Of a stretch of DNA of 64,000 nt, positions 59,494 to 64,000 are shown one piece after another; within the stretch, counting starts at the first letter, position 1, and the number at the start of each line of letters is the position of its first letter. The DNA is from Streptomyces flavofungini (GTDB lineage Bacteria > Actinomycetota > Actinomycetes > Streptomycetales > Streptomycetaceae): contig NZ_CP128846.1 of the NCBI RefSeq assembly GCF_030388665.1, positions 7,660,001-7,724,000 on the forward strand, written 5' to 3'. Under the pieces are notes generated by a model. That model made no database searches. It saw only the letters and a program-made list of their open reading frames with translations, and had not been told where the DNA came from. Made by a program: the position numbers and the translations under genes.

Positions 59494-62400
59494 GCCGTGG
59501 CGCCGGAGGCCCCGGGAGACGGATCCCCCGGTGCCTCCCCGGACGTGGACGGACGTGTGGACGGCTCCTCGTGGAGTCCCGGGTCGTGTGACCCCTCGGG
59601 CAGCTCCAGACCGAACAGCGCCGCGTACCGTCCGAGGCGGTCCGTCACCCACGGCGCGCTCTCGCCCACCGCGTCGGCGGCGAACCGGACCTGCTCCGGG
59701 GTGACCCGCCCGTCGAGCGCCGGGAGCGCGCCGTCCGCGTGCACGGACAGCACGATCAGGTCCTGCCAGAGGGGCAGTTCGTCCGGGACGGCGGCCGGGT
59801 CGACGGCCGGGGCCGCGGCCTCCAGGGGCAGGTAGGGGACGAGGCGCTCCCAGGTGCGGACGACCGGCTCGCCCAGGCGCCCGGCGAGGCTCAGGAGGTC
59901 CAGGGGGCAGAGCGGGGCGCCGGGGGCGGAGACGCGGTGGTCGGCGGCGACGGCGACGGCGTCCCAGGGGCCGGGTTCGTCGGCGGGCAGGTGCGCGACG
60001 GCGGGTGGGTCCAGCTCGGGGATCAGGGCTCCCAGCTCCCGCAGGGGCGCGAGGCGTTCGTACGCCGAGCGGGCCCCGATGTGGCGGTCGCGGGCGTACG
60101 CGACAAGGCGCTCGGCGGTCAGCGCGGTCCAGCGCGGGGACTCGAACCACTCGTCGTACTGCTCGTCGTCGCCCCAGTCGAGCAGCGCCCGGCCCTCCTC
60201 GCGCTCCGGGCGGAACCCGGCCAGCGCCGCCGGGAGTTCGGGCACCGCGAGGCCCACGCGCCCGGCCTCGCGGCGGGCCGTCCTCCACATGGTCGCCAGG
60301 GGCGTCTTCAGGTCGATGCAGGACGCGAAGAGGATGTCGGCCGTCGGCAGGACGGGGTAGTCGGAGGCTTCCCACGACGGGTTGACGCCGGAGAACGCGT
60401 ACCGGCTCGGCACCGGCAGCTCCTCCCACGCCCGCAGCAGCTCGGCCCCGGCGGGCACGTCCGCCCCGGCCTCCCGCAGGTCCTCCACCACGACGGCGAG
60501 GTCGTCCCAGGACACCTCGTGCGGCCGGACGAACGCGAGGTCGCGCAGCGTCAGACCGTTCTCCAGGCAGAGTCCCTCCGCGTGCGCGGACGCGAGGATG
60601 CTCGCGGTCTCCGGAACCGGGGTCACCCGGCCCGCCGCGGACTTCTCCCGGTGGTGCCTGCGGTACGCGATGCCGAGGTGGTCCGCCCAGCGCGCGATCT
60701 CCTTCTCCGCCTTGCGCAGCGAGAGCTCCCACTCCGCGGCGAGTTCGAACGCGGCCGCCCAGGGGAGGGCGAGGCGGCCGTCCGGGCCCGGCGCGCAGTA
60801 GTTCTGCAGCACCCCGGAGATCTCCCAGGGCACGTCGGTCCACCGCCGCACGGACTTGGCGTCCGGGGCCGACCACCCGAGCCACGCGAACCGCGCGAGC
60901 CGTTGCCGCACCTCCTCGGGCGGGAGGCCCTGGGCGTCCGCGAGGGCGACGACGTCCCACGGCCACTGGGCGCGGCGCCAGCCCCGCGCGCCCTTCCGGT
61001 AGAGCAGCGCCAGGTCCGCGCTGTCGCACACGTGGTCGGTGTGGTGATCGGGCGCGGTGGGCGGCGCGGAGGCGAGGAACGGCGCGTACCGGACGCACCG
61101 CTCGGCCAGGCGGCCCAGCGGCTCCCGCAGGGTGCGCGAGGCGCGGACCAGGCCGCCGAGGTCGTCCGGCGCGTGCTCGTAGTCGCTCTCCTCCTCGGCC
61201 TGCTTCCCCCAGGCCCGGCGTGTGCGGCGCGGCAGCAGGCCGCGGACGATGTTCACGTCCTGCCAGTCGGGTGTCCAGTCCAGGCCGTCCCCCGCGGGGT
61301 CCCGCAGGACCCGGGGCGGCTTCAGGACCGGGTGGACGAGCCGCAGCGCCCGCGCCGCGCGCACCACGTCGCGGACCGTCATGTCCGTCTCGCTCGCGAG
61401 CGCGACGACCACCCGCCAGTCGAGCGGACTCCGGTCGACCAGGACTCCGCTGTCCCAGCCCGAAGGCACCCCGTGGGCGATGGCCGCCCAGCCGGGCTCG
61501 GGCACCGGGTGCCCGGCCGTCGACGCGGGCAGCGCCTCACGGGACGGCGACGTGCTCCCGAGGACCGCGGCCCGCCACGGACGCACGGCCTCGGGCCAGT
61601 CCCGGCTGAAACCGCCCGGGGACCTGCGCTCCGCGACGAACTCGTCCCAGCGGAACCAGCCCGTGGAGTCGAGGTCCAGGGCCGTGTTCCAGCGCTGGGT
61701 GTCCCGCACGGCCACGCCGCGGCCGCGCCACCGCTCCCACACCGTGCGGGCCGCAGCCAGGTTCTCGTGCTCCAGACGCCACAGCCAGGCCATGTTCAGG
61801 CCAGGCCAGTCGGCGAGCGCCGCCGCGCCCCGCGCCCACTGCTTTGCCTCCCAACTCGCGTCGTACGACTGGAGCTTCTTGCGGTTGAGGCTGAGCGTGC
61901 CCGCCTGCGGGCCGGTCAGGTTGAGTACGTAGCCGAAGGGCCTCTTGTCGGTCGCGATGCCGTCGCACAGGATCGCGCCCTGCCCGGCCACCCACCACAG
62001 CACTCCGGGGACGGCCTCGACGCACCTCGGCCGCCCCTCGCTCGCCGCCGCGTGGCGCAGCACCCCCGGCTCCCACACCCGTCGTCGCCCCGCCGCGTCC
62101 CGCGCGTCCACCGCGAACTCACTCACCCTGACGAGGCGGTCCAACGTCTCCACCACCGAGATCCCGGACACGGCCGGCGAGTCGCGCAGATAAAGACGCA
62201 CCCGGGTGCCGCCCTCCAGGAGTCCGTCCCCGTCCTGCGCGCACGCGTCGTCGTGCTCCTGGACGCGGAACAGGTTCGCGCTGCCCGGGATGTCCACGCG
62301 CAGCGCCGACCGGGCGGGGATGCCGTCGGTGCCGACGGGGCGGGTCACCACCGTCATCTCCTCGGCCAGCATGAAGTAGCTGAACACGCCGATGCCGAAA

Positions 62401-64000
62401 CGGCTGTTGGGGTACAGGCGCAGGGCCGGGTCGTGGCGGTGCCAGGTCGCCTGCTCCTGGCGGAAGGCACGGGACTGCTCGAAGCGGCGGCCCGCCTTGG
62501 TGAAGGTGTTCTTGAGCTGGTCGAGGCCCATGCCGACGCCGTTGTCGCGGCACTCGACGTAGCGGCCGCGGTCGTCCTCGCCCTCGACGAGGGTGATCCG
62601 GCCCGCCCAGGGTGCGGGACGCGCGCCCCGGCTCTCCAGGTAGCGATGGCGCATCGCGCGGTGGCGGCAGGCGTCCATCGCGTTCTGGTACAGCTCGCGC
62701 AGCGCCAGTTCCGGCTCGCCGTCGTAGATGCGCTCGCCCATGAGCAGGTCGCGGACCTCGGTCTGGGCGAGCTGGAAGCGCAGCAGCGGCACGTCGTAGG
62801 CCCTGCGGCCGCCGTCCTCGACCGGGCGCAGGCCGCGGTCCGTGACGCGGGCGGGCAGACCCGCGAGCAGCGCGGCCCGGGGCGCGGGCAGCCTGCGGGC
62901 CGCGTCCCGCAGCGTGCCCGCGAGTTCGTCGGCCTGCTCCACGACGCTCGCGAACGCGGCGTGCAGCGCGGGGTGCGGGCAGGCCGCGTCCAGGTGGAGT
63001 TCGCCGTCGGCGGCGTGCCAGTCCGCGTCGCGCACGGCGTTGACGGCGTCCTGGGGGAGCAGGGCGTCGCGGACGGCCAGGTGCTCGGCGAGGACGTCGG
63101 GGAGCGTACGGACGTCCAGGGCGAGCACGCACGCCAGGTGCAGGACGCCCGCCAACTCGTCGGCACGCAGGGGCTGCCGGGCGCCGCCGAGGAGCGGGAA
63201 GGCCAGGTCGGGGCGCGGGCCGCGGTCCTGCGCCGGTGGGCCCAGCGTGATGCCCGCGCCGAGGGCGGCCAGCGCGGCGGACAGCTCGCGGGCGCGCGGC
63301 CCCGGGCACAGCGCGTCCGCGAGCGCCGTCGATTCGGCCTCCGGCACCGGCTGCTCGTCCGTCACGAACCGCTCCGCGATCCACCGGTGCACGAGCCACA
63401 GGGCGACCCCGCGCGCTTCGTCGGGGCGGGCGGCGCGCCAGCAGTCCGAGAGCTTCTTCTTGATGTGCGGGTGGTGCTCGGCGACCTGTTCGTAGTGGCG
63501 GCGCCACGCGTCGCCGTCCTCCCGGTGCCGGACGGTGTACGGCCTGATGTCGCGGGCGTGGCTGAGGCGCCGCGCCCACGCCGCCTCGTGCAGCAGCGGC
63601 GCGGCGACGAGCGCGGTGGCCTCGAGTGCCGACAGCGTCTGCGTCTTGGGGACGAGGCGGGGCAACTGGTCGCGTACGACGCGGACCAGGAAGTCGTCGT
63701 CGGCCCACGGGTCGGGCATCCGCTCCTGGGCCAGGTGCACGACCTGCGCGCACGTCTCGACCAGGTCCCCCAGGCGGTCCCGCAGGTGGGGCACGCTCCC
63801 GGCGTCCGCCTCGGCGACGCGCTCCCACAGGGCGGTGTCCGCGACCGCATCCCGCCAGGCCTCCAGGAGCCGCCGTCCCTCGCACACGACCGCGGCCCGC
63901 GCCTCGGCGTCGAGCTCGGCGCCGCAGTGGAGCCTCGGTTCCTGCGGTGCGGCGCCGTGCAGGCGGGCGGCGCGCAAGGTGTGCTGCCGCGCCGTCTCGA
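59490..64000 (-). CDS. Giant HD-like/Hsp90-type ATPase/winged-helix-repeat protein (5' end beyond window)
   Basis: At least 1,503 residues; the frame is open to the window edge, so the start is outside. Residues about 25-240 look like a degenerate HD domain ([16 protein letters not shown], then H-H-P-H-I-K-K-K-L). Residues about 425-620 are a GHKL/Hsp90-type ATPase: [11 protein letters not shown] (N box), C-R-D-N-G-V-G-M-G (G1) and [11 protein letters not shown] (G2). The last 700 residues hold about six winged-helix-like repeats (L-A-x-x-x-G-L-x-x-E-x-V-x-x-R-L type). Similar proteins occur among predicted NTPase conflict systems of multicellular bacteria. Confidence 0.8.
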   Translation of the reverse strand, partial: ETARQHTLRAARLHGAAPQEPRLHCGAELDAEARAAVVCEGRRLLEAWRDAVADTALWERVAEADAGSVPHLRDRLGDLVETCAQVVHLAQERMPDPWADDDFLVRVVRDQLPRLVPKTQTLSALEATALVAAPLLHEAAWARRLSHARDIRPYTVRHREDGDAWRRHYEQVAEHHPHIKKKLSDCWRAARPDEARGVALWLVHRWIAERFVTDEQPVPEAESTALADALCPGPRARELSAALAALGAGITLGPPAQDRGPRPDLAFPLLGGARQPLRADELAGVLHLACVLALDVRTLPDVLAEHLAVRDALLPQDAVNAVRDADWHAADGELHLDAACPHPALHAAFASVVEQADELAGTLRDAARRLPAPRAALLAGLPARVTDRGLRPVEDGGRRAYDVPLLRFQLAQTEVRDLLMGERIYDGEPELALRELYQNAMDACRHRAMRHRYLESRGARPAPWAGRITLVEGEDDRGRYVECRDNGVGMGLDQLKNTFTKAGRRFEQSRAFRQEQATWHRHDPALRLYPNSRFGIGVFSYFMLAEEMTVVTRPVGTDGIPARSALRVDIPGSANLFRVQEHDDACAQDGDGLLEGGTRVRLYLRDSPAVSGISVVETLDRLVRVSEFAVDARDAAGRRRVWEPGVLRHAAASEGRPRCVEAVPGVLWWVAGQGAILCDGIATDKRPFGYVLNLTGPQAGTLSLNRKKLQSYDASWEAKQWARGAAALADWPGLNMAWLWRLEHENLAAARTVWERWRGRGVAVRDTQRWNTALDLDSTGWFRWDEFVAERRSPGGFSRDWPEAVRPWRAAVLGSTSPSREALPASTAGHPVPEPGWAAIAHGVPSGWDSGVLVDRSPLDWRVVVALASETDMTVRDVVRAARALRLVHPVLKPPRVLRDPAGDGLDWTPDWQDVNIVRGLLPRRTRRAWGKQAEEESDYEHAPDDLGGLVRASRTLREPLGRLAERCVRYAPFLASAPPTAPDHHTDHVCDSADLALLYRKGARGWRRAQWPWDVVALADAQGLPPEEVRQRLARFAWLGWSAPDAKSVRRWTDVPWEISGVLQNYCAPGPDGRLALPWAAAFELAAEWELSLRKAEKEIARWADHLGIAYRRHHREKSAAGRVTPVPETASILASAHAEGLCLENGLTLRDLAFVRPHEVSWDDLAVVVEDLREAGADVPAGAELLRAWEELPVPSRYAFSGVNPSWEASDYPVLPTADILFASCIDLKTPLATMWRTARREAGRVGLAVPELPAALAGFRPEREEGRALLDWGDDEQYDEWFESPRWTALTAERLVAYARDRHIGARSAYERLAPLRELGALIPELDPPAVAHLPADEPGPWDAVAVAADHRVSAPGAPLCPLDLLSLAGRLGEPVVRTWERLVPYLPLEAAAPAVDPAAVPDELPLWQDLIVLSVHADGALPALDGRVTPEQVRFAADAVGESAPWVTDRLGRYAALFGLELPEGSHDPGLHEEPSTRPSTSGEAPGDPSPGASGATA

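Noticed and set aside
58771..61098. 775-aa minus-strand open frame
   Set aside because: Another frame of the giant ATPase gene and antisense to argR; Arg/Pro/Gly-rich with no motif.

Overview
The window joins two unlike pieces of an actinomycete chromosome, almost certainly Streptomyces (GC-rich third positions on the right, many GTG/TTG starts, and an argC-argJ-argB-argD-argR cluster in the order usual for that genus). Positions 1 to about 43,060 are an integrated temperate tailed phage (siphovirus type) whose left end lies outside the window. Positions from about 43,060 to 64,000 are host chromosome. The junction is sharp: a large serine integrase (41426-43033, minus) abuts a headless 3' fragment of a family-10 glycosylhydrolase-like gene (43067-43381, plus), so the phage entered that gene.

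Prophage, left to right. 1-9.9 kb, plus strand: a dense run of tiny unrecognised genes, several with zinc-ribbon-like Cys pairs, then a DUF3987-like ATPase, a duplicated gene pair, a second serine recombinase lacking a zinc ribbon, a HicB-like/HTH protein and a phage-borne Lsr2 homologue. 9.9-10.8 kb: two small membrane proteins and a convergent terminator. 10.8-29.96 kb, minus strand: the late region, read from the right as HNH nuclease, three tRNAs (Phe, Glu, Pro), small terminase, large terminase (broken), portal, scaffold, capsid, connectors, major tail protein, G/GT tail chaperones with a canonical -1 frameshift site, a tape measure with a lytic transglycosylase domain, tail tip proteins, a TM/coiled-coil protein, endolysin and holin. 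29.96-32.4 kb: AT-rich control region with palindromes, an HTH protein, a TrmB/LuxR-like regulator and, divergent from it, a small secreted precursor carrying two D-x-N-W-G motifs. 32.4-41.4 kb, plus strand: replication and recombination operon (Cas4/RecB-like nuclease, RecA/DnaB-like ATPase, endonuclease VII, split primase, phosphoesterase, sigma-like factor, zinc-finger protein, family A DNA polymerase), closed by a strong terminator facing the integrase.

Host part: DUF1918 protein, EamA transporter and divergent MocR-like regulator, GNAT acetyltransferase, histidine-phosphatase-like protein without its catalytic His, DUF6314-like protein, aldo/keto reductase, a wrecked secreted S33 hydrolase gene, an SDR/MerR divergent pair, monomeric isocitrate dehydrogenase, the arginine cluster with ARG-box-like sequence in front of argC, and a very large HD-like plus Hsp90-type ATPase plus winged-helix protein running off the right edge, resembling predicted NTPase conflict (immunity) proteins.

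The most interesting points are (1) the regulator/secreted-peptide pair in the lysogeny control region, whose DPNWG motif also ends the phage holin; (2) signs of decay or odd decoding in the late operon: a 7-bp insertion in the large terminase Walker A region and several genes whose well-spaced Shine-Dalgarno leads to ATA, ATT or CTG instead of ATG; and (3) a repeated hairpin-leader-Shine-Dalgarno cassette in front of the main structural genes.
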